A DNA stretch of 64,000 nucleotides from the NCBI GenBank assembly GCA_949752745.1, contig OX457028.1, positions 29,350,445-29,414,444 on the forward strand, written 5' to 3'. The translations under genes and the position numbers were made by a program. Numbering within the stretch: position 1 is the stretch's first letter; every line of letters starts with the position of its first letter. Origin of the DNA: Protula sp. h YS-2021. Its lineage: Eukaryota; Annelida; Polychaeta; Sabellida; Serpulidae. This document shows, in pieces, positions 35,701 through 47,700 of this stretch. A model generated the notes under the pieces. That model was not told the origin of the DNA, searched no databases, and saw only the letters and a program-made list of their open reading frames with translations.

Positions 35701-38700
35701 TGTTTATTTAACTTGCGTTGATGCGCGTTTCGAATTTCGGAGAAGTGCGCATGTTTATTTAACTTGCGTTGATGCGCGGTGTTTATTTTGGACCAGTGCA
35801 AATGTTTATTTGACTTACGATGGCGCGTGGTTCGCATTTCGAACCACTGCGTATGTTTATTTAACGTGCGTCGATGTGCGGTTCTTATTTCAGGCCAATG
35901 CGCATATTTCTTTAACTTGAGTTGATGAGCGGTTCTTATTCGGGACCAGTGCGCATGTTTATTTAAGTTGCGTTGATGCGCAGTTCTTTTTTTGAATAGT
36001 GCGCATGTTATTTAAGTTGCGTTAATGGGCAGTTCGCATTTCGAAATAGTGCGCATGTTTATTTAACTTGCGTTGATGCACGGTGCTGATTTTGGTCCAG
36101 TGTGCTTGCTTATTTAGCTTGTGTTGATGTGCGGTTCGCATTACGGACCAGAGCGCATGTTTATTTAACTTGTGTTGATGCTTGGTTCGCATTTTGGACC
36201 ATTGCGCATATTTATTTAACTTGTGTTGATGATCGGTACTTATTTTGGACCGGTGCAAATGTTTATTTAACTTGCGCTGATGTGCGGTTCGCAATTCGGA
36301 TCAGTGTGCATGTTTATTTCATTTGCGTTGATATCCGGTTCACATTTCGGACCAGTGTACCTGTTTCTTTAGGTTGCGCGGTTCGCATTTTAGGACCAGT
36401 GAGCAGGTTCATTTAACTTGCGTTCACGCGCGATTTGCATTTCGGACCAGAACGCATGTTTTATTTAAGTCCCGTCGATGCCCGACTCTTATGTCTATTC
36501 AACTTGCGTCGATTCATGGTTCTTTCTTCGGACCACTGCGCATGTTTATTTAACTTGCGTTGATGCGCGGTTCTCATTTCAGACCACTGCGCATGTCTAT
36601 TCAACTTGCGTCGATGCGTGGTTCTTTTTTCGGACAAGTGCGCATGTTTGTTTAACTTGCGTTGATGTGCGGTGCTTATTTTGGACAGGATCGCATGTTT
36701 ATTTAACTTCCGTCGATGCGCGGTTCGCATTTCAGGCCACTGCCCATGTTTATTTAACTTGTGTTGATGCGTGGTTCTCATTTCAGACCAGTGCACATGT
36801 TTCTTTGGGTTGCGTCGATGCGCGGTTCTTTTTTCGGACAAGTGCGCATGTTTATTTAACTTGCCTCGATGTGCGGTTCGCATTTCGGACCAGTGCGCAT
36901 GTTTCTTTAGGCTGCGTTGATGTGCGGTTCTTATTTCGGATCAATGCGCATGTTTATTTACATTGTGTTGATGGGCGGTTCTTATTTCGGATCAGTGCGC
37001 ATGTTTATTTTTCTTGTGTTGATGTGCGGTTCTTATTTCGGATTAGTGTGCATGTTCATTTACCTTGTGTTGATGTGCGGTTCTTATCCCATACTAATGC
37101 ACATGTTTATTTTACTTGCGTTGATGAGCGGTACTTATTTTGGACAGCCCAAGTTTCCTTAGGTTGCCTTGATGCGCGGTTCGCATTTCGGACCATTTTG
37201 TATGTTTATTTAACTTGCGTTGATGCACGGTGCTTATTTTGAACGTGTGCATATGTTTATTTAACTTGCGCTGGTGCGCGGTTTGCATTTTGGACCAGTA
37301 TGCATGTTTATTCAACTTGAGTTGATGAGCAGTTCGAATTTCGGACAATTACGCATGTTTATTTAACTTGAGTTAATGCGCGGTTCGAATTTCGGACCAG
37401 TGCGCAAGTGCTTATTTTGGACCAGTGCAAATGTTTATTTAACTTGCGTTGGAGCGTGGTTCCCATTTCGAGTCACTGCGCATGTTTATTTAACTTGCGT
37501 TGATGCGCGTTTCGAATTTCGGAGAAGTGCGCATGTTTATTTAACTTGCTTTGATGCGCGGTGCTTATTTTGGACCAGTGCAAATGTATTTTTAACTTAC
37601 GTTGGCGCGTGGTTCGCATTTCGATGCGCGGTGCTTATTTTGGACCAGTTCCTATCTTTATTTATCTTCCGTCGATGCGCGGATGACATTTCGGACCAAT
37701 GCGCATGTTTATTTAACTTGCATCGATGCGCAGTACTTAATTTGGACTACTGCGAATGTTTATTTAACTTGCGTCGATGTGCGTTGTTAAATCTGACTAC
37801 TGCGCAAATTCATTTAACTTGCGTTTATGCGCTGTAGGAGGAGATTCATTTAATTTTTTTTTTCTTCAAAAATTCCGAAAAAATTCAAAAGTTTTCCAAT
37901 TCACTCAAAATGCCTAAGCCGTATGCATGAGCCCCTAGAAACGGCTCATATCGAAAATAAATGAAATCTGATAAAAACTGTAGGAGGAAATGCATTTTAA
38001 ATTTTTTTCTTCAAAAATTCTCTCATCGACTGAAAAAGACAGGCCATATTCACGACACCCTAAGCATGCCCCAGCCCCAAAACAAATGATGTTTGATAAA
38101 AACTGCAGGAGAAAATGCATTTTGAGGTATTTTCATCAAAAATTCGCCCCGAAATCAAAAATTCCCAAGTCGAGTCAAATAGCACAAGCCGTATGCGAGA
38201 CCTACCTAAGGATGCCTCATAGCAAAAATAAATGAAATAGGATAAAAACTGTAGGAGGAAATGCATTTTGAAGTTTTTCTTCAAGCGCAAGTCGTATACT
38301 CAACCCCTTAGAGATGCCTCAAACTGTAGGGGGAAATGCATTTTGAAGTTTTTTTTTCTTCAAAAACTCTAAAAATACAAAAATTGCCCGATCGACTAAA
38401 AAGCACAAGCCGTATGCACTCACACCAAAAATAAATGACATCGAATCAAAATTGTAGGGGTAGATGCATTTTGAATTATTTTCGAAATTTTTGCTTAAAA
38501 AATTCAGCAAAAATACAAACTAAAAAAAAGCTCAAGCCGTATGCACGACACTTTAGGGGTGCTTCATACCAAAAATAAATGACATCGGGTCAAAAATGTA
38601 AGAGGAGAGACATCTTAAAATTTCTTTAAAAAATCCCCCAAAATTCAAAAATCACCCGATCGACTAAAAAAGCACAAGCCGTATGCACGACCGCTTAGGA

Positions 38701-41700
38701 ATGCCTCACACCAAAAATAAATGACATCGAATCAAAATTGTAGGAGTAGATGCATTTTTTTCACAAATTGTGCTTTAAAAAAATCTCCAAAACTACAAAA
38801 ATTGCTCGATCGACTAAACAAGACTGTCAAGTGACAGTGGCCCAGTTGAGGATTCAGTCTTGTGCATCTTGGAAAATGGTAAGACAGTCTGATCTGGTGG
38901 AATGTTGTTTTATATTAAATTATGCTGAAATTATGAAAATTTCTGAATATTTGTAATAAATGGGAAAAAATGCAGTCACAGGAATTTTTCTCAAATTTGT
39001 TATTAAAAACAAACAGAGTCAAATGTCATGTTTTAGGGTCACAGAATTGATTCCTGCACTTTTAAAGCGAATATTACAACTTTCTTGCATTGTCGCACAA
39101 TTTTCCCTATTATCGCCCACCTGAAAAATCTCACATTAATCATATTTTCAGGTCACAGAATTGATTCCTGCACTTTAAAAGCGAAAATTAAAATTAAAAT
39201 ATTCCCCATTATCGCCCACCTGAAAAATATCATATTTATCATATTTTCGGGTCATACAATTGAGTCCTGCACTTTTAAAGCGAAAATTTCAACTTTCTTG
39301 TATTATCGCCCAGTGTTCCCTATTATGGCCCACCTTAAAAGTACCATATGTATCATATTTTCGGGTCATACAATTGATTTCTGCATTTCTAAAGCGAAAA
39401 TTACAACTTTCTTACATTATCGCCCAAGGTTCCCCATTATCGCCCACCCGAAAAATATCATATTTATCATATTGTTGGGTCATAGAATTGATTCCAGCAC
39501 TTTTAAAGCGAAAATTACAATTTTCTTCCAATATGGCCCAATGTTCCATATTATCGCTCATCCGAAAAATATCACATTTATCATATTTTCGGGTCATAGA
39601 ATTGATTCCTGCACTTTTAAAGCGAAAATTACAACTTTCTTGCATTATCGCCCAATGTTCCCCATTATCGCCCAATTGAAAAGTATAATATTTATCATAT
39701 TTTCGGGTCAAAGAATTGGTTCCTGCACTTCAAAAGCGAAATTTACAACTTTCTTGCATTATCGCCCAATGTTCCCTATTATCGCCCATCCCAAAAATAT
39801 CACATTTATCATATTTTCGGGTTATACAATTGATTCCTGCATTTTTAAAGCGAAAATTTCAACTTTCTTGCATTATCGCCCAATAGTGCACATTATCGCC
39901 CACCTGAAAAATATCATATTTGTCATATTTTCGGCTCCTAGAATTGATTCCTTAACTTTTAAAGCGAACATTACAACTTTCTTGCATTATCGCCCAATAT
40001 TCCCCATTATCGCCCACCTGAAAAATACCATATTTATCATATTTTCCGGTCATACAATTGATTCCTGCACTTTTAAAGCGAAAATTACAACTTTCTTACA
40101 TTATCGCCCAAGATTCTCCATTATCGCCCGCCTGAAAAATATCATATTTATCATATTTTCGGGTCCTAGAATTGATTCCTTAACTTTTAAAGCGAATATT
40201 ACAACTTTCTTGCATTATCGCCCAATATTCCCCATTATCGCCCACCTTAAAAGTATCATATGTATCATATTTTCGGGTCATACAATTGATTCCTGCACTT
40301 TTAAAGCGAAATTTACAATTTTCTTCCATTATCGCCCAATGTTCCACATTATCGCTCACCCGAAAAATATCACATTTATCATATTTTCGAGTCATAGAAT
40401 TGATTCCTGCACTTTTAAAGCGAAAATTTCAACTTTCTTACATTATCGCCCAATGTTCCCCATTATCGCCCACTTGAAAAGTATAATATTTATCATATTT
40501 TCGGGTCAAAGAATTGATTCCTGCACTTTTAAAGCGAAAATTACAACTTTTTTGTATTATCGCCCAATGTTCCATATTATCACCCACCCGAAAAATATCA
40601 TATTTATCATATTTTCGGGTCATACAATTGAGTCCTGCACTTTTAAAGCGAAAATTACAACTTTCTTGTATTATCGCCCACTGTTCCTTATTATCGCCCA
40701 CCTTAAAAGTATCATATTTATCATATTTTCGGGTCATACAATTGATTCCTGCACTTTTAAAGCGAAAATTACAACTTTCTTGCATTATCGCCCAATATTC
40801 CACATTATCGCCCACCTGAAAAATATCATATTTATCATATTTTCGGGTCCTAGAATTGATTCCTTAACTTTTAAAGCGAATATTACAACTTTCTTGCATT
40901 ATCGTCCAATATTCCCCATTATCGCCCACCTGAAAAATATCATATTTATCATATTTTCCAGTCATACAATTCATTCCTGCACTTTTAAAGCGAAAGTTAC
41001 AACTTTCTTACATTATCGCCCAATGTTCCCCATTATCGCCCAATTGAAAAGTAAAATATTTATCATATTTTCGGGTCAAAGAATTGATTCCTACACTTTA
41101 AAAGCCACATTTACAATTTCTTGCATTATCGCCCAATGTTCCCTATTATCGCCCACCCGAAAAATATCACATTTATCATATTTTTGGGTCATAGAATTGA
41201 TTCCTGCACTTTAGAAGCGAAAATTACAAATTTCTTATATTATCGCCCAATGTTCCATATTATCGCCCACCCGAAAAATATCACATTTATCATATTTTCG
41301 GGTCATAGAATTGATTCCTGCACTTTTAAAGCGAAAATTACAACTTTCTTGCATTATCGCCCCAAAATTCCCTATTATCGCCCACTCGAAAAATATCATA
41401 GAACTGACCAACTCACAACAAAATTACTGAAATCATTAAGTCCAACCAGAAGTACTTGCATGCAACATATTGTGCCCCTCTGCAAATTGAAACTTTGCAT
41501 TTTTAAGAAGAAAGATGGAAATTTCCAAATTTATAAAAGCTGCAAACTTTGAAGCTCAGTAGATTCAAAAATAAGGCGAAATTTAAAAATCGAAAAAAGT
41601 ACTTTTTTTACCCCTTAGTTCTAGTTTCTTCATAAAAAGTTTCGGAATCTTCCGATGAAAAATGAGGGACTAGATAGGTTTTTTCGTATTTTGCCCAAAT

Positions 41701-44700
41701 TGGCAATAAAATCGCCAAAAATGGTTGAAACCAAAAAATAAAAAAAATTCTAATGCAGTAGAAGGTTAAGAGCTCGTGTTTGAAATTTGGTAAGAATCGG
41801 ATACAAAATAAAAAAGATATTCCACTTCAACTCCTTTGTTTAGAAAAAAAAAATGGAAATTTGCAAATTATTAGAAGTTGCAAACTTTGAAGCTCAGTAG
41901 ATTCAAAAATAAGGCAAAATTCAAAAATCGAAAAAAGTACTTTTTTGACCCCTTAGTTCTAGTTTCTTCATAAAAAATTTCGGAACCTTCCGATGAAAAA
42001 TGAGGGACTAGATAGGTTTTTTCGTATTTTGCCAAAATTGGCAATAAAATCACCAAAAATGGTTGAAACCAAAAAAAAAAAAAAAAAAAAAAAAAAAGAT
42101 GCAGTAAAGGGTTAGGAACTCCTGTTTAAAATTTGGTAAAAATCGGATAAAAAATAAAAAAGTTATTCCACTTTTAACGGTCGCGGTACGGCTCGACGGA
42201 CAGACGGACGGACGGACGGACGACACTTGCCCTTATCTGTATATCCCTGTTGGCTGAAAAGCCAACTGGGCTAAAAAGCACAAGCCGTATGCACGACCCT
42301 TTAGGGATGCCTCACACCAAAAATAAATGACATCGGATCAAAATTGTAGGAGGAGATGCATTTTGAAACAAAGTTTACAGCGAACTAACTAACTAACTAA
42401 CTAACTAATTAACTGACTAACTAACGGACGCCATCCGTAAACCGATAGGAATAAGCTGGGCTAAAAAAGTAATCGGTAAACCTGTTGCAATTACTTACTC
42501 AACTGAATCATGCATGATTTTGCAAATGTACATCACTGCATTCAATATCACAGGGTCATTTGTCTCCTGCGTCTGATGTCTGAAAGTACGGCAAAAAACC
42601 TGGCAATTAAACCGTGTACATAAATTATGCCACGTGCCCACATGCTTTAAAGAACAGTCATTTTCATTATATTTTAAAGAGCAAAATATTAACTCTTTAG
42701 TCTGCGAAATCTATTTGCAAGCCATTTGTCTGATTTAAATTATTAAAGATGTGAGGGGGGAGGGGGAATTGTGCTGTGCTGGGGGGCAAAAGAAAGAGAG
42801 ACCCTCATATTTGAGCTAGATTGGTAAAAGACCGCTTGTCTTACTTGCAGTACGCCTCCATCACGTTTTTACACACTTCCAGTTTTACGGAGTCCCTTTG
42901 GAACATATCTAGGAAAGGCATGAACTTCTCCTGTAACAACCAAAGCTAGACTTGTACCAAAGTGAAACAGGAACTGGAAAGAAAGCTTAACCTGGCATCA
43001 TGGCAGCAGTAATAGTCAGCTGTAACAAGATAGAAGCTGAGGACAAGCCACTGCCGTTGTTTTTTTGTAGACAAAATTAAATGTTTGCACCGACACCCCT
43101 CTCTCCCCACCTCCATTCTTTTCCACCGCTTGCTCCGCCTTCAATTTATGAATTTTTACAATTGTGTACTACTTCAGAATTATAAGACTTTTTACATCAT
43201 ATAAATATTTTTGAATATATAAAAATAACGTGCTCAGAAGTCGGGTTAAGCAACATCTTTATCCCGTTCCTGGAGGGGGGGGGGGGGGAGCAACATAATC
43301 TAACTTGTGGGTACTGCCTGCCCTCTCCCTCCCACCGCTCATCAAATCCCGCTCACTTACCCGCTCACATGGGAACGGCTCTGCATTGGTACCCCCTTCC
43401 CCCGGTTCATCAACCTGGTTGATTCCGAACCTCCCTTTAAATTCGGGAGAATCGGGTGAGGCGCAGTTTGCAATCATGTTTTGACGTCATATGGCGTCAG
43501 ACGTCGTCCAATGTGAGTTAACTAAAATGGCAACCGCACTCCCACCCAAGGCATAATCCCAACAAGCTAGAAGTTGATCCGACATATCAGTTTAGTGTTA
43601 TCCTGCTAACAAAATCTAGCATCTACAAGACATAATGACGTCATATGACGTCATACGGTGTGCCATATATATATCAAATACAATGTGAACCGTCTGACCT
43701 ACCCAAGGCACATTCCTACCAAGTTTGAAGCTGATCTGACATTTCATGTTTAGCGATGACGCATTGTACACGTTTTGATGTCACTGTCCAATGTGCATCA
43801 TATACAACACCAACCGGTGTACAAACCCACAGTATAATCCCACCAAGTTTGAAGCTGATCCGATCACACATACGCACACAAAAAGAGCAAAATGTTTCCC
43901 CTCTACGGGCTAAACACAATTCTCTGATGACTCATCCAGATTTACACATTCAACAACATCACATAATATGTCACTTTTCATTGTAAGGGTACACTTTGCC
44001 AGCCTTCGCATTTTTGGTAATTCAACACTTTTTTTAAACAGATTTATACAAGCCTGAGTCGCACTGAACAGGGAAATAATTCTCTTCTGCGAACTACAGT
44101 AAATTAATGTGTCTGTTCAATTTTTTGGTTCTGTTTATTATTTTTAAGTTTTTTAACTCACTCAGTTTACCTATGCTTGACTGACCTATCGACTTTTTTC
44201 TTTTTTTTTCTTCTCTTTTCCCTCCTTGGCAATTAAAAAAAGGAAAAAATGCCTTCTCAGCTACTACTAATTTAGGGCACGACTGATCACATTATACGGG
44301 AACCGTCTGCAAGTTGCGTGCCCCATGATATATTCCCGTTTTCTGGCAATCATCCCACTTGTTACTCAATAGGGTGCTTAAATAGCCATAAATTAAACAG
44401 CGTACATATCCACTAATGTAACCAGAAACCATAGCTCGCAAAGGATACTCGACAGTGCCCATCCATTCTCTCCCACTCTTTGTTCACAATAGTAATATTT
44501 TTATTGTTTACAATAAACAAGAATGTCCAGGGACATTGTGACCAGCCGAGATCTAGTGAATCTATGAATAAGCTTGTCTGGTTGCCAAAAGTGGTAGTCA
44601 CACTGTAGAAGTTTGTCAAGCAAGGACAAAGCCCCAGCTTACGAAAAGCGAAAAGACCACATCCGGCGTGCTTGAACAAAGGAATTTTCCTTAAAAATTT

Positions 44701-47700
44701 GGCTTCAAAAGATGAGATGGCAATGAGCTAGCTAAATAATTTATTTAGCAACGGACCCGAATACAGACCGCTAAATACATACAAAGGTTTGTTTCCCAGA
44801 AAAATAACTTCGAATAACGTATCGAAATTGTATCCACACATGTATACTATTGTCATGTACTGTCGGGCAAACACAATTAGTTCAAGCAGCAGAAACGACC
44901 AGAAACGATCAAACACATGTGCTTTTTGAAAAGAAGAAACGCTGCGTCTAAAACATCATTACTTAAGTTTAATGTTTTGGTGTGTATTATTTTGCGGTGT
45001 TTGCATTTCCAACCAGTGCGCATGTTTATTTAACTTGCCGTTATGCTCTATTCGCATTTCGGACCAGTAAGCATGTTTATTCAACTTACATTGATAAGCC
45101 GTTCGCATTTCGGACCAGTGCGCATGTTTGTTTAGCTTGTGTTGATGCGCGTTTGGCTTTTCGGAGCAGTGCGCATGTTTATTTAGTTTGCATTGATGAG
45201 CGGTTCTTAGTTTAGACCAGTGTGCATGTTTGTTTAACGTGCGTCGATGCGCAGTTCGCATTTCGGACCAATGCGCATGTATATTCAACTTCCTTTGATG
45301 AGTGGTTCGCAATTCGGACAAGTGCGCATATTTATTAAGCTTGCGTTGATGCGCTGTTCACATTTCGGACCACTGCAAATGTTTATTTAACTAGCGTTGA
45401 TCAGCGTTTCTTATTTTAGACCAGTTCGCATGTTTATTTAACTTGCGTTGAAAAGTGGTTCGCATTTCGGACCACTGCGCAAGTTTATTTAACTTGCGTT
45501 GGTGCGCGATTATTATTTCGGACTACTATGCATGTTTATTCAACTTGCAATGACGCGCGGTTTGCATTTGTGACCAGTGCGCACATTTACTTAATTTGTG
45601 TCGATGCGCGGTTCGATTTCGAAACAAAGCGCCTGTTTACCAAACTTGTTTATTCAACTTACAAGTTTTGTCGGATCGCCCAAAAAATTATTTTTCAAGA
45701 GGGGCCTAACTGAAGAAGAATCGTACAAAATTGCAGAGGAATTCAATCCAAATTGTGGGAGAAGAAGCATTATCAAAATAAAACGCCAATAAATTAAAAA
45801 TGCCCCTCATATGGCCAATGTTTGGCGGATCGCCAAAATGAGGATTCTTTCAAAAGAGGACTACTTAGAGAATAATCGTACAAAATTTGAAGAAAATCTT
45901 ATCAAAATTGTGGGAGAAGAAGCATTTTGAAAATTGGCAACCACAAAATTACAAATGTCCCCAATTTGGCCAGTTTTTGGCGGATCGCCAAAAAGAGTAC
46001 TTTATGAAGAGAGGTTTACATAGAGACCAACTATCTCAAATTGGAAAAGAACCCGATCAAAATTGTGGGAGAAGAAGAAATTTGAAAATTAGACACCAAA
46101 AAATTAAAAAATCTCCCCCATTTAGCCAATTCTAGGCGGATCGCCAAAATGAGCCTTTTTTTTCAAAAGAAGCCTACCTAGGGAATATTCGTGCAAAATT
46201 TGAAGAAAATCTGATCAAAATTGTGGGAGAAGAAGCATTTTAAAAATTGGCAACCACAAAATTACAAATGCCCCCAATTTGGCCATTTTTTGGAGGATCG
46301 CCAAAAAGAGTAACTTTTGAAGAGAGGTCTACCTAAAAAACAACTATCTAAAACTGGAAAGGAATCCGATCAAAATTGTGGGAGAAGAAGCAATTTGAAA
46401 ATTAGACACCAAAAAATTAAAAAATGTCCCCCATTTAGCCAATTCTAAGCGGATCGCCAAAATTAGTTTTTTTTTTTTAAAAAGAGGCCTACCTAGGGAA
46501 TATTCGTGCAAAATTTGAAGAAAATCTGATCAAAATTGTGGAAGAAAAACCATTTTGAAAATTGGAAACCACAAAATTACAAATGTCTCCAATTTGGCCA
46601 ATTTTGGGCGGATCGTCAAAAAGAGCAAGTTTTCAAGAGACGTCTACCTAGAGGAGAGGTATCTAAACTTGGAAAGGAATCCGATCAAAATAGTGGGAGA
46701 ACAGGCAATTGGAAAATTAGACACCAAAAAATAAAATAATGTCCCCCATTTAGCCAATTTTTGGCAGATCGCCAAAATGACAAATCTTTCAAAATTCGTG
46801 CAAAATTTGAAGAAAATCTGATCAAAATTGTGGGAGAAGAATCATTTTAAAAATTGGCAACCACAAAATTACAAACTTCCCTAATTTGGCAATTTTTGGC
46901 GGATCGCCAAAAAAATATTTTTTCAAGAGAGGTCTACCTAGAGAACAACTATCCAAAATTGGAAAGGAATCCGACCAACTTTCCTTCTGGAAAGAACTAC
47001 TATTTCTAGTTGGGAAACATATTAGAACCAAATTTGTTATAGTAACTCAAAATTTAGTCCGTTTAAAGTTTCAATGCTGACAGCAGTAGAGAGATCTTTT
47101 TCTATTCTAGATATTTTTTTTATTTAGAGTTTCCCTATGATGTTTTTTTTTTTGTTCTAAAGCTTTTTTCTTTGAATATTGTATGGGTGTTTTCAGATGC
47201 AATATTTTACATATTCCCATTGTGAATGAGGATTAAGGTATGAGGATTACTGTACACTTTTCCGTATGTTGACTTGTATTCTTTTCTACACAAGACTCGT
47301 CATGTAAATGTGATGGAAATTTTCAGTATCCCGGTCCTTTTTCCATTGAAGATATTTCAATTTTAAACAGAATAGCACTGTGATGGGACCTTATACGAGG
47401 AACAATTTCAGTTCCCTTTACGTCACCTAAAGATGCAGATATTAGCCAATAATCGAGACGAAATTGCGTTAAAAAGGTTTTTGTCTGCGCCAAGTGTACA
47501 ATTTTGTATTTGGATTTTTTTAATCTACAGACGTCTCACAGATTTTAATTTTTCATAGTATTTTTGAGAAAGTCTACTGACTTGTAGTTTTTTGTACTTC
47601 GGTATTTTTATCTAGCTGACCGTCTAAAAATAGAATAAGATCTCCGACTATAACAAATTTGGTTCCAATATGTTTTTGAACTAGAAATAGTAGTTCTTTC

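Larger units (their letters stand above)
34246..42498 (-). other. 8.25-kb VPS35L intron made of satellites
   Basis: This intron holds the head and 51-bp array (34683-37835), the 120-147-bp repeat (37833-38800 and 42272-42366), the 114-bp satellite (39028-41398), a 336-bp tandem duplication (41516-42180) and an (AACT)n run (42383-42424). Only about 0.5 kb is unique. Confidence 0.75.

Noticed and set aside
36478..37242. 254-codon frame with 17-residue repeats as a secreted repeat protein
   Set aside because: It lies wholly in the 51-bp satellite, with an equally repetitive frame on the opposite strand. This is best explained by a period divisible by three.
39085..41214. 709-codon open frame as a gene
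   Set aside because: It coincides with a 114-bp satellite, other frames on both strands are also open, and there is no start context or splice support. It is kept only as a finding to test.
39028..41398. CRISPR array
   Set aside because: The units are direct 114-bp satellite repeats without unique spacers, and the DNA is clearly animal.
44413..44679. 88-codon minus-strand frame
   Set aside because: It overlaps the head of the dispersed satellite element and has no similarity to VPS35L or any recognised family.
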